Notes under the pieces: generated by a model
Seen by the model: the letters and a program-made list of their open reading frames with translations, nothing else
Database searches by the model: none
Told to the model about the DNA's origin: nothing
In this document: positions 7,014 through 13,205 of the stretch, piece by piece
Layout: every line of letters starts with the position of its first letter
Position numbering within the stretch: position 1 is the first letter of the stretch
Translations under genes and position numbers: made by a program
NCBI GenBank assembly: GCA_947254465.1
Contig: CAMYEU010000012.1
Coordinates: 1-17,869, forward strand
Direction: 5' to 3'
DNA length: 17,869 bases
Source: an uncultured Gemella sp.
GTDB taxonomy: Bacteria > Bacillota > Bacilli > Staphylococcales > Gemellaceae

Positions 7014-7460
7014 GTGGATAAAGAAAAAGTTTATTATATAATTAGAGAAGATGTATTGCCAGAAGCTGTAAAGAAGACATTAGCGATGAAAAAAGCGTTA
7101 GAGGAAGATTCTAAATTATCAATTTTAGAAGCTTCTAAAAGATTCGATTTAAGTAGAAGTGCATTTTATAAATATAAAGATACAATTTTTCCGATTCAAG
7201 ATGTGAAAAGACAATCAATTCTATCATTGTCTATCGATGTTGACGATATTCCTGGAATATTAGGTAAAATTTTATCAGTTGTTAATGAAGAAAAGTGTAG
7301 TGTACTTACTATTCACCAAACGGTGCCGATTAATGCAAAAGCTACGATAATTATTTCTTTAGAGCTAAGTTCAGGTGATATAAATATTGAAAAATTAAAT
7401 AAACGAATTAAAAATCTTGAGTTTGTTAATTCAATTAAAGTAATTGGTTTAAGCATGTAA
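7014..7460 (+). CDS. pheB: PheB-type ACT domain protein (UPF0735)
   Basis: A 148-residue protein that begins with GTG. AGGAG at 7000-7004 overlaps the obgE stop codon, 9 bases before the start, so the two genes are translationally close and form one operon. Residues 1-60 are helical with a helix-turn-helix-like stretch (LSILEASKRFDLSRSAFYKYK). Residues about 70-147 form an ACT domain (SLSIDVDDIPGILGKILSVV...), a fold that usually binds amino acids. The obg-pheB order is typical of Bacillus and Staphylococcus, which supports a Bacillales host. The biochemical role of this family is not settled; regulation of aromatic amino acid metabolism has been suggested from the gene name. Confidence 0.9.
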   Translation: MDKEKVYYIIREDVLPEAVKKTLAMKKALEEDSKLSILEASKRFDLSRSAFYKYKDTIFPIQDVKRQSILSLSIDVDDIPGILGKILSVVNEEKCSVLTIHQTVPINAKATIIISLELSSGDINIEKLNKRIKNLEFVNSIKVIGLSM

Positions 7461-7485
7461 AGATAGTTTAATAAATATTAAATGT

Positions 7486-7533
7486 AGGAGAACAGAGTAG
7501 GGAAGTCAGTTTCCTATATCTGTTCTCCTTTTT
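7486..7533 (+). terminator. obgE-pheB operon terminator
   Basis: AGGAGAACAGA (7486-7496) pairs perfectly with TCTGTTCTCCT (7519-7529). TAGG/CCTA in the loop can extend the hairpin, and a T-run follows. It ends 18 bases before the rlmD start. Confidence 0.92.
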
Positions 7534-7551
7534 ATTTTAGAAAGGTGAATT

Positions 7552-8901
7552 ATGCAAAAAAATGATATATTCGAAGGGAAAGTTATAGATTATACACATG
7601 ATGGTCTTGGTGTAGTTAAAATTGATAATTTTCCAATTTTTATTGAAGATGTTATAGAAGGTGAAGTAATTGAGTTTAAGATAATTAAATTAAAGAAAAA
7701 TCTTGGTTACGGAAAAGTTCTTAATATTATTGAAAGTTCTAAAAATAGAGTAGATGGTATTCCCAAAACTTCAGGGGCGAATTTAGTTCATATGAACTAC
7801 GAAGAGCAGTTGAAGTTTAAGAAGAAAAAAGTTCAAAATGTTATGGATAAAGCTCTTGGAAAAGATTCTGTCGAAGTATTAGATACGCTAGGAATGGAAG
7901 ACGGATATCATTACCGTAATAAGTCTGTGATTCCAGTACAAAAAGTTAATGATGAAGTTAAGATGGGGTATTATAAACCACGAAGCCATGATGTTGTTAA
8001 TATAGAGAAATGTTTTATTCAATATGATGAACACAATGTATTAATGAACAAGTTACGTAGTCTAATTTCAGAACTTAACTTATCTATCTATGATGAAAAT
8101 AACCACTCAGGTGCTATTAGACATATTATGTTCAGAACAAATACACTGAAAAGTGAAATCATGGTAGGTATTGTAGCGAAGGAGAAGTTTAATAAATTAG
8201 ATGAATTCGTTGAAAAAATATCTAAATTAGATGATAGAATTGTTAGCATTATGTTAAATATTAACGATAAGAAGACAAATGTAATCTTTGGGGATAAAAC
8301 TGAAAATCTTTTTGGTAAGGATTATATAACTGACATGTTAGACGGAATAGAATTTAAGATTTCACTTCGTTCATTCTATCAAGTAAATCCAGTTCAAACA
8401 GAAGTGTTGTATAGTAAAGCATTAGAACTTGCTGAATTAAAAGAAACTGATACGATAATCGATGCATACTGTGGTATTGGAACAATAAGTCTATTTGCAG
8501 CGAAGAAAGTTAAGAAAGTATACGGTATTGAAATAGTAGAAGCGGCTGTTTTAGATGCTCGTGAGAATGCAAAAAATAATAATATAACTAATGCAGAGTT
8601 TTTATTAGGTAAGAGTGAAGATGTAATTAAAAAATTAATCTCGCAAAATGTAAAATTAGATGCAGTTATTGTGGATCCACCACGTAAAGGATGCGAGGAA
8701 AGTTTCCTATGTGATTTAGCTTCAATGGGAATAGAAAAAATAGTCTATGTTAGTTGTAATCCAGCAACATTAGCTAGAGATATGGAAATTATGAGAGGTC
8801 TAGGTTATAAACTAGGTTCAGTGCAACCTGTAGATATGTTCCCAGGGACGTACCATGTTGAGTGTGTAGTATTGATGTCAAGAGTTGCACCCGCTAAGTA
8901 A
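7552..8901 (+). CDS. rlmD: 23S rRNA (uracil-C5)-methyltransferase, RumA/RlmD family
   Basis: A 449-residue SAM-dependent enzyme that methylates C5 of a uridine in 23S rRNA (U1939 in E. coli; Gram-positive RlmCD members also do U747). An N-terminal TRAM domain (about 1-60) precedes the catalytic domain with SAM motif DAYCGIGT (304-311), IVDPPRKG (373-380) and the nucleophile Cys402 in YVSCNPATLARD. It ends DMFPGTYHVECVVLMSR plus six residues. The region that in E. coli RumA holds three [4Fe-4S] cysteines reads IPKTSGANLVHM and has none; only Cys154 remains. AAAGGTG lies 6 bases before ATG 7552. The 3' end of this gene is the apparent anchor of the accessory region downstream, which repeats it several times. 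Confidence 0.93.
   Translation: MQKNDIFEGKVIDYTHDGLGVVKIDNFPIFIEDVIEGEVIEFKIIKLKKNLGYGKVLNIIESSKNRVDGIPKTSGANLVHMNYEEQLKFKKKKVQNVMDKALGKDSVEVLDTLGMEDGYHYRNKSVIPVQKVNDEVKMGYYKPRSHDVVNIEKCFIQYDEHNVLMNKLRSLISELNLSIYDENNHSGAIRHIMFRTNTLKSEIMVGIVAKEKFNKLDEFVEKISKLDDRIVSIMLNINDKKTNVIFGDKTENLFGKDYITDMLDGIEFKISLRSFYQVNPVQTEVLYSKALELAELKETDTIIDAYCGIGTISLFAAKKVKKVYGIEIVEAAVLDARENAKNNNITNAEFLLGKSEDVIKKLISQNVKLDAVIVDPPRKGCEESFLCDLASMGIEKIVYVSCNPATLARDMEIMRGLGYKLGSVQPVDMFPGTYHVECVVLMSRVAPAK
8854..8873 (+). other. Reference copy of the rlmD-tail repeat (candidate attB-like site)
   Basis: CATGTTGAGTGTGT (8854-8867), encoding HVECV at the end of rlmD, recurs exactly at 10727-10740, and the overlapping TGAGTGTGTAGTATT recurs at 12997. 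The 3' end of rum/rlmD is a known integration site for streptococcal integrative elements. That this is the site used here is inference. Confidence 0.5.
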
Positions 8902-8918
8902 ATAAAATATAGAAAATA

Positions 8919-8975
8919 AAGGCTTATTCTAGGCTATCGTTAAAAGGTATCGATAGCTTAGAGTAAGCCTTATTA
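8919..8975 (+). terminator. rlmD terminator with 21-bp stem
   Basis: Arms 8919-8939 and 8951-8971 pair over 21 positions with only two G-T wobbles around an 11-base loop, followed by TTATT. The motif TATCGTTAAAAGGT (8935-8948) spans the top of the stem and the loop and recurs in the accessory region. Confidence 0.88.
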
Positions 8976-9153
8976 TTTGAGAGAAAATAAGGTTGAGCGG
9001 GAATATATCCATAGCCTAGAGTTGACACTAGAGAATGGATAATAAGAAAAAATGCACCCACTGGCACTCAGCTATAAATTTGACAATTGTAAAATAGCCT
9101 AATTAACATTATAATATAACTAAGAAACAAGTATACTAATCCTCTGCATATAG
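8976..9153. other. Start of accessory region, no gene recognised
   Basis: No supported gene. TTGACA (9080-9085) and TATAAT (9110-9115) are present but 24 bases apart, so they do not form one standard promoter. TATCCAT/ATGGATA (9006-9012 and 9035-9041) is a weak inverted repeat. AGGGACGT at 9152-9159 also occurs in rlmD just before the tail repeat (8844-8851), perhaps a further relic. Confidence 0.4.
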
Positions 9154-9276
9154 GGACGTGTACCTGGTGCCATAAAGATTGGATTATATTGGGATATTCC
9201 TGCAGACGCTGAAAAACCAAACGATAAAAGAACTAAGAGTGGTAAATATATAAAGAGAGGTGATATTAATGGATAG
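9154..9276 (+). pseudogene. C-terminal relic of an unknown gene upstream of the PLD gene
   Basis: An open 40-codon frame, with a stop codon just before it (TAG 9151-9153), reads GRVPGAIKIGLYWDIPADAE and continues to KYIKRGDING before TAG 9274-9276. It has no start codon or ribosome binding site, while its stop overlaps the PLD-gene start (ATG 9269). This is the arrangement of a coupled upstream gene whose 5' part is lost. I do not recognise the family. Confidence 0.4.
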
Positions 9277-10034
9277 AAGTGCTTTCATTAAGACTCTGAT
9301 AGAAGTATTGAAATATGATAGAAAATACAGAACAATTGAATCAAGAGACCAACTGTTGAGGTTAATAGGTAGAGCAAGAGTAAATTTTGTTCCACAATAT
9401 GAATTTGCAAATCATGGGCGTTCCTATCAACATTGGGAGATTGTGGAATTACGAGTTCCGGTTCCTTTGTTAGAAATCGCAGAAGAAAATGAGAAGATTC
9501 TAGAAGAGTTAGTAGAGTATGTATATGAGGAGTCTGATGATTATGCTTTACATCACGTTGAAATACGTCCACAGGTAATTGATACACCAGATGAAGTAAC
9601 AGAGCATAATGTAGTTTTTGATGCAATTTAAGATGAAGTAATTCAGGGAATTAGAGATGCTAAATTTATAAATTTGGGCAGCTGTTGCATGGTTTTCTAA
9701 TGAAGCTATTTATCAAGAGTTATTAGCGAAAAAGAAGCAAGGATTAAATGTAAGAATAATAGTTTCGCAGGAAGACTCAAATATAAATATGATTTCAAAA
9801 CTGAGAGAGAATAAGTTCGATGTTGTGGTCATTCCGAGATGGGGAAATAAAGGATGTAACCGTATGCATGATAAGTTTTGTATCATAGATATGGACTATG
9901 TAATGCACGGATCATATAATTGGACACCAACAGCTAATAAAAATGTAGAAACTTTAGTAACTGCACTTGATCATGAACTTGTCAAAAAGTTTGCTAAAGA
10001 GTTTATGGAATTATATAATGGGATTTATTTTTAA
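9269..10034 (+). pseudogene. Broken phospholipase-D-like (HKD) protein gene
   Basis: ATG 9269 follows GAGAGGTGAT; a GTG at 9260 lies inside that site and is not the start. The first 120 codons encode an alpha/beta N-terminal domain (VNFVPQYEFANHGRSYQHWE, LHHVEIRPQV) that I do not recognise. The frame hits TAA 9629-9631, yet continues sensibly as DEVIQGIRDAKF. One extra base in ATAAATTT (9667-9673) then shifts the frame to IWAAVAWFSNEAIYQELL and on to a PLD motif, H-D-K-F-x4-D with GSYNWT, ending NGIYF at 10034. Repairing the two lesions gives a protein of about 255 residues with one HKD motif, which in Nuc-type enzymes dimerises to form a nuclease or phosphodiesterase site. As it stands, it is probably inactive. 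Confidence 0.8.
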
Positions 10035-10066
10035 ACAAAGACAAATTTGAATTTAAGGAGGACAAA

Positions 10067-10609
10067 ATGATTTTAGAAACGGAAAGATTGATTCTTCGTC
10101 CATGGGAAGAAAGTGATGCAAATGATTTATTTCAGTATGCCAGTAATCCAGAGGTTGGTCCGATTGCAGGTTGGCCTGTACATACCAGTGTTGAAAATAG
10201 CAAGGAGATTATAAAAAGTGTTTTTTCAGCACCTGAGACATACGCCATAGTTTTAAAAGAAACGATGCAGCCAGTGGGTAGCATAGGATTGATGATCGGC
10301 TCTGTAAGTGATAAAGGTATTCCTGATACTGAGGCGGAGATTGGTTACTGGATAGGAGTTCCGTATTGGGGTCAGGGTCTGATACCAGAAGCAGTTCGTG
10401 AGATTATGAGACATGGATTTGATGACCTGAATCTGGAGAAAATGTGGTGTGGTTATTTTGACGGCAATACAAAGTCAAAGAGAGTTCAGGAAAAATGTGG
10501 TTTCCGTTATCATCATACAAAAGAAAACGTTCTATGTGCATTTGAAGGTATTCTTCGCACAGAACACATAACCTGTCTATCAAAGGGAGAGTGGCTGTCG
10601 ACTAAGTAA
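10067..10609 (+). CDS. GNAT family N-acetyltransferase (RimJ/RimL-like)
   Basis: A 180-residue GNAT protein. It starts MILETERLILRPWEESDAND, typical of the RimJ/RimL branch (Acetyltransf_3). The acetyl-CoA loop is in IGYWIGVPYWGQGLIPEAV (92-110), and NTKSKRVQEKCGFRYHH (134-150) is the conserved C-terminal strand-helix. It transfers an acetyl group from acetyl-CoA to an amine; the substrate, small molecule or protein N-terminus, cannot be read off. AAGGAGG lies 6 bases before ATG 10067. Base composition is clearly richer in G and C than its neighbours and the codons differ, so I infer recent transfer from a higher-GC Firmicute. It is intact and follows the broken PLD gene by 32 bases. Confidence 0.9.
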   Translation: MILETERLILRPWEESDANDLFQYASNPEVGPIAGWPVHTSVENSKEIIKSVFSAPETYAIVLKETMQPVGSIGLMIGSVSDKGIPDTEAEIGYWIGVPYWGQGLIPEAVREIMRHGFDDLNLEKMWCGYFDGNTKSKRVQEKCGFRYHHTKENVLCAFEGILRTEHITCLSKGEWLSTK

Positions 10610-10630
10610 ATCCCAGTTTGTCTAGGTAAT

Positions 10631-10666
10631 ACCTTTTAACGATAACCCTACTTATCGTTAAAAGGT
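10631..10666. repeat. Perfect 15-bp inverted repeat
   Basis: ACCTTTTAACGATAA (10631-10645) and TTATCGTTAAAAGGT (10652-10666) are perfect reverse complements around CCCTAC. No T-run follows, so it is not a standard terminator. Each arm matches the 14-bp motif found in the rlmD terminator (8935-8948) and in several other junctions. It lies between the GNAT gene and the rlmD-like tail. Confidence 0.85.
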
Positions 10667-10756
10667 TTATAGATATGTTCCCACATACGAACGCAACTAC
10701 TTGACATACTTAGTGTTCACTCGTTTCATGTTGAGTGTGTAAGCTTGTTAGAGAAA
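10658..10756 (+). pseudogene. Relic of a RumA-type methyltransferase 3' end (HVECVSLL)
   Basis: From 10658 the frame reads VKRFIDMFPHT, matching the DMFPGT segment near the rlmD end. After about 36 bases and a change of frame, CAT GTT GAG TGT GTA (10727-10741) continues HVECVSLLEKRS to TAA. CATGTTGAGTGTGT is identical to rlmD 8854-8867. The rest of the gene is absent. It appears to be an att-like scar carrying the end of a different rlmD allele. Confidence 0.65.
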
Positions 10757-10779
10757 CGTTCCTAATAGCTATGAATAAA

Positions 10780-10918
10780 TTATTGAAATGCTTCTTTTAC
10801 TACCAATATTTTCTGTTCTGAATGTAGTTCAGCATAAGGAACTGAGGTAGATTTATAAGAGACTGTGACAGCGAAGTTATAGTCTTTTTGAGGTTTTAAT
10901 GGTATAATAAGATTATAA
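10780..10918 (-). pseudogene. Possible C-terminal gene fragment on the minus strand
   Basis: On the minus strand a continuous frame of about 45 codons reads LIIPLKPQKDYNFAVTVSYK, then STSVPYAELHSEQKILVVKE and AFQ before TAA (complement of 10780-10782). The composition looks like real protein and there is no start or ribosome binding site, so it may be the end of a lost gene. Chance is possible at this length. The family is not recognised. It also overlaps the likely promoter of the next plus-strand gene. Confidence 0.3.
10900..10908 (+). promoter_or_regulatory. Extended -10 promoter candidate
   Basis: TGGTATAAT (TATAAT 10903-10908) fits an extended -10 about 47 bases before the gene at 10955. 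The -35 is poor. Confidence 0.45.
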
Positions 10919-10954
10919 ATGTGTATAATGTTTAAATTATCTGGAGGACGCATA

Positions 10955-11554
10955 ATGTTGAATTTAGTGAAAGGTCACCGAGTTAGCTTGGTAGAAAACC
11001 TGTTTGAGTCATTTACAAAGTTAACTGAACATTATTTGATGGCGAATGTACACGCAGAAAAAATATTAGAGGTTTTTCAACACTTTATTGCGATTCATGA
11101 CGAGCCCTTGTTTTTTATTTTGGAATTGCCTGTTAGTATTGATAGAGAAAAAGTAATAGCAATGAATATTATCAACGAATTACATAAGGATGTTTATTAC
11201 ATTGATGATTGTTCAATAGAGGAATGCCTTGTACTGTTGATTAGATACGGTGATTTGCTTGTTAATGATGGATTAAGTAAGTTTGGATTTGGTGGGCATA
11301 AAAGTCATGATGAAATTATGCTTGATAGCTATAATGTTGTGACAATTTATAGTAAAGAACTATCGAAATTTAATGACTTTTTTGAACCTCATAATATTCA
11401 ATTTGTAGAAGAACTAGTGACAGCCTCGGAAACTTTTTCTGAGACTTCACCAGGAATTTCTGAAATCTATGAAAGTAACGGTAAAACTGTTTATGATTTG
11501 CCTGAAGAATTAGCTGAATGGGGAATATATTTAGCTGAAACTCGAACAGAATAG
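10955..11554 (+). CDS. Unknown 199-residue acidic protein
   Basis: The start is set by GGAGG 7 bases before ATG 10955; an in-frame ATG at 10919 lies upstream of that site and has none of its own. The protein is 199 residues, cytosolic by composition, with an amphipathic N-terminal helix (LVENLFESFTKLTEHYL), a strand-rich middle (LFFILELPVSID, DVYYIDDCS), and an acidic C-terminus (YDLPEELAEWGIYLAE). The mix of alternating strands and acidic surface resembles immunity proteins of polymorphic toxins, but that is an impression. I do not recognise the family. It stands alone in the accessory region, between an rlmD-like scar and the RHH gene. Confidence 0.75.
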   Translation: MLNLVKGHRVSLVENLFESFTKLTEHYLMANVHAEKILEVFQHFIAIHDEPLFFILELPVSIDREKVIAMNIINELHKDVYYIDDCSIEECLVLLIRYGDLLVNDGLSKFGFGGHKSHDEIMLDSYNVVTIYSKELSKFNDFFEPHNIQFVEELVTASETFSETSPGISEIYESNGKTVYDLPEELAEWGIYLAETRTE

Positions 11555-11666
11555 GTATATTTATAGGATTAGAAAGAGAATATTTCAATTCTCTAATACC
11601 GTTGGGATATTTTGTTACCTAATATAAAAAGTTCCCATTTTTTTCAATAGTATATTATAAAGATAG

Positions 11667-11696
11667 TTGACACAAGTGTTACACCTATGATAGAAT
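11667..11696 (+). promoter_or_regulatory. Promoter with embedded operator candidate (RHH gene)
   Basis: TTGACA (11667-11672), 18 bases and TAGAAT (11691-11696). The spacer is CAAGTGTTACACCTATGA, with overlapping inverted repeats ACACAAGTGT and GTGTTACAC. A related 18-mer occurs before the ATP-grasp gene at 11933-11950. This is where an RHH autoregulator would bind. Confidence 0.75.
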
Positions 11697-11714
11697 TAAC
11701 TAGAGGTGAAGAAA

Positions 11715-11903
11715 ATGGCAACTGATAAAAATAGAATAATGATTAGCTTGGATGATAAAAATCTAGAGAAACTTGAAAATTTAGTAGAAGATGCTAGAGA
11801 TAGAAGAGGAATGCGACTAACAAAATCCCAGGTTATTGAATTACTCCTAAATACCGTTGATTATTTCGATGATATTATGGGAGCTATTTACTTAAAAAAA
11901 TAA
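11715..11903 (+). CDS. Ribbon-helix-helix (CopG-like) DNA-binding protein
   Basis: A 62-residue protein. ATG 11715 is preferred over GTG 11706, because AGAGGTGA (11701-11708) is the ribosome binding site and the GTG lies inside it. NRIMISLDDKNLEKLE is the beta-strand plus helix A of the RHH fold, and SQVIELLLNTV is helix B, with basic residues DRRGMRLTK between. Such proteins dimerise and often repress their own promoter, and an inverted-repeat operator sits in the promoter spacer. It stands 62 bases before the ATP-grasp gene with a terminator between, so it may act as a switch for both. No toxin partner of a classic pair is evident. Confidence 0.8.
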   Translation: MATDKNRIMISLDDKNLEKLENLVEDARDRRGMRLTKSQVIELLLNTVDYFDDIMGAIYLKK

Positions 11904-11927
11904 GAGCAAAATTGCTATTATTTTTTT
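11899..11927 (+). terminator. Terminator overlapping the RHH stop codon
   Basis: AATAAGAGCA (11899-11908) pairs with TGCTATTATT (11913-11922) with one mismatch around AAAT, and the second arm runs into seven T. The TAA stop (11901-11903) lies inside the stem. Confidence 0.65.
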
Positions 11928-11932
11928 ACAAT

Positions 11933-11950
11933 CAAGTGCAACACTAGTGA
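11933..11950. promoter_or_regulatory. Second operator-like site before the ATP-grasp gene
   Basis: CAAGTGCAACACTAGTGA matches 13 of 18 positions of the element at 11673-11690 (shared pattern CAAGTGnnACACnnnTGA). It lies just upstream of the ribosome binding site of the gene at 11966. No clear -10 box is visible next to it. Confidence 0.5.
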
Positions 11951-11965
11951 AAAAGGAGTGATAAA

Positions 11966-12730
11966 ATGGTTGTTTATATTAGACAAAGTAAATTACCAAG
12001 TGAGGTTTCAATTAATAAATACAATGCTCAAGTAGGTGCATACTTACAAGGAGAAGAAGTTATTTTATATCAATCTTTTTCTGAAATAAAACAGCTAACA
12101 AGTGATGATACAGTTGTAGATTATATAACGGAGACCAGAGCATTGCTAAAAATGATGGGGTTAAACGTTCCAGTTTATGACTATCCTATTGGGCTTAAAG
12201 AGTTTTATGGTCGAAAGATTTATGCAGGTGTTTTAGGAGAGATTGTAAATATACCTGATAATTGGGGAAAATTTATTAAGCCCAAAGCTGGTTCAAAAAT
12301 CTTTACAGGAAGAGTTGTTAATGGAACCCGTGATTTGATAGGTATTGGTCTACCTTTCGACTATCCTATATGGATTAGTGAGGTTGTAGAATTCATAGCT
12401 GAATGGCGTTGTTTTGTTTTAGATGGTCGCGTGTTAGATGTTCGGCCTTATACAGGTGATTATCATACACAATTTGATCCTAGTGTAATTGATGAAGCCA
12501 TATCATGTTGGAAAGATGCGCCAATAGCTTATGGACTAGATATTGGTGTTACTAGTGATGGCAGGACACTTGTTGTTGAAGTAAATGATGGTTATGCATT
12601 GGGAAATTATGGACTATCTCCTTTAAAGTCAATCAATTTTCATAAAGCTAGATGGAAAGAATTGGTAAAACCTTATTTTGAAAGAAACGATATTTTTACT
12701 ATGCCTAAAAATGAAAATATAAGTTTCTAA
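11966..12730 (+). CDS. ATP-grasp domain protein (DUF4343-like)
   Basis: A 254-residue protein with ATP-grasp features: GKFIKPKAGSKIFTG (101-115) carries the first ATP-contacting lysine, EWRCFVLDGRVLDVRPYTGDY begins at 146 (the E-x-R-x-F strand), and VVEVNDGYALGNYGL (203-217) supplies the metal-binding E-x-N motif. ATP-grasp enzymes join a carboxylate to an amine or thiol through an acyl phosphate, so a peptide-ligase-like reaction is expected. The substrate is unknown. The pattern resembles DUF4343 proteins, usually single accessory genes. AAAGGAG lies 7 bases before ATG 11966. It is paired with the RHH regulator upstream and followed by its own terminator. Confidence 0.82.
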   Translation: MVVYIRQSKLPSEVSINKYNAQVGAYLQGEEVILYQSFSEIKQLTSDDTVVDYITETRALLKMMGLNVPVYDYPIGLKEFYGRKIYAGVLGEIVNIPDNWGKFIKPKAGSKIFTGRVVNGTRDLIGIGLPFDYPIWISEVVEFIAEWRCFVLDGRVLDVRPYTGDYHTQFDPSVIDEAISCWKDAPIAYGLDIGVTSDGRTLVVEVNDGYALGNYGLSPLKSINFHKARWKELVKPYFERNDIFTMPKNENISF

Positions 12731-12756
12731 AAGAAACAGAAGTAAATCTGTGTTTG

Positions 12757-12783
12757 ACTGCAACTAGTAAGTTGCAGTTTTTT
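12757..12783 (+). terminator. Terminator after the ATP-grasp gene
   Basis: ACTGCAACT (12757-12765) pairs perfectly with AGTTGCAGT (12770-12778) around AGTA, followed by T. Confidence 0.9.
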
Positions 12784-12815
12784 ATTGGTATCGTTTCGAT
12801 ATACCCATTTTAAGG

Positions 12816-12921
12816 CGAAAATAGGTGTTCTACCATTCCTGTGTACAGTAGATATGAAATGCATTACTCTTTGGAGAACCGAGGCCATGTTGAAGCAGTC
12901 GTTTTAACGACAAGGGCGTAG
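12816..12921 (+). pseudogene. Relic with a RumA-like tail (HVEAVVL)
   Basis: An open frame reads GENRCSTIPVYSRYEMHYSL, then ENRGHVEAVVLTTRA and TAG 12919-12921. The end matches the HVECVVLMSR tail of rlmD in position and sense, and the local base composition is richer in G and C. It has no start or ribosome binding site. Probably the terminal scrap of a methyltransferase-like gene from another genome. Confidence 0.5.
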
Positions 12922-12996
12922 ATCGAAGCCATTAATTACGAATGCTTTATGAGATAGTTGTTGTAGAGCGGTGGTGATGAGGTAACAGTGAATCGA

Positions 12997-13112
12997 TGAG
13001 TGTGTAGTATTAATGTCAAAAGTTGCAACTAGTGAATAAATGAAGTGTAGAAAATAAAGGGTTATTCTAAGGATATCGTTAAAGTATATTGGTATCTTTG
13101 AGTAAGTCTTTA
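12997..13112 (+). repeat. Diverged repeat of the rlmD 3' end and its terminator
   Basis: TGAGTGTGTAGTATT (12997-13011) equals rlmD 8859-8873. Similarity then continues with scattered mismatches through the stop codon (ECVVLMSKVATSE versus ECVVLMSRVAPAK) and through the whole terminator, including TAGAAAATAAAGG and TATCGTTAAA, to about 13112. Upstream of 12997 the similarity stops abruptly. This looks like the far-side copy of the attachment region, from a different rlmD allele. Confidence 0.85.
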
Positions 13113-13205
13113 TTTTAATTTACGAAATCTAAGGAGTATTGTATAATAAAATAAATTAAGTTGATTAAGAGGGAAATATATAATTTAAGTTTTGGAGGTG
13201 AGTGT

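Noticed and set aside
9288..9626. Minus-strand frame opposite the PLD N-terminal domain
   Set aside because: His/Leu-rich shadow of the plus-strand gene with no start signals.
10631..10666. Ordinary intrinsic terminator of the GNAT gene
   Set aside because: The perfect stem is not followed by a T-run, and the same arms recur at other junctions, so a terminator alone does not explain it.
10919..10954. Upstream ATG extension of the 199-residue protein
   Set aside because: The strong GGAGG lies inside this stretch and serves ATG 10955; ATG 10919 has no ribosome binding site.
13161..13205. TTG start for the SAP protein
   Set aside because: GTG 13206 has GGAGG at ideal spacing, while the TTG has only weak purines upstream.
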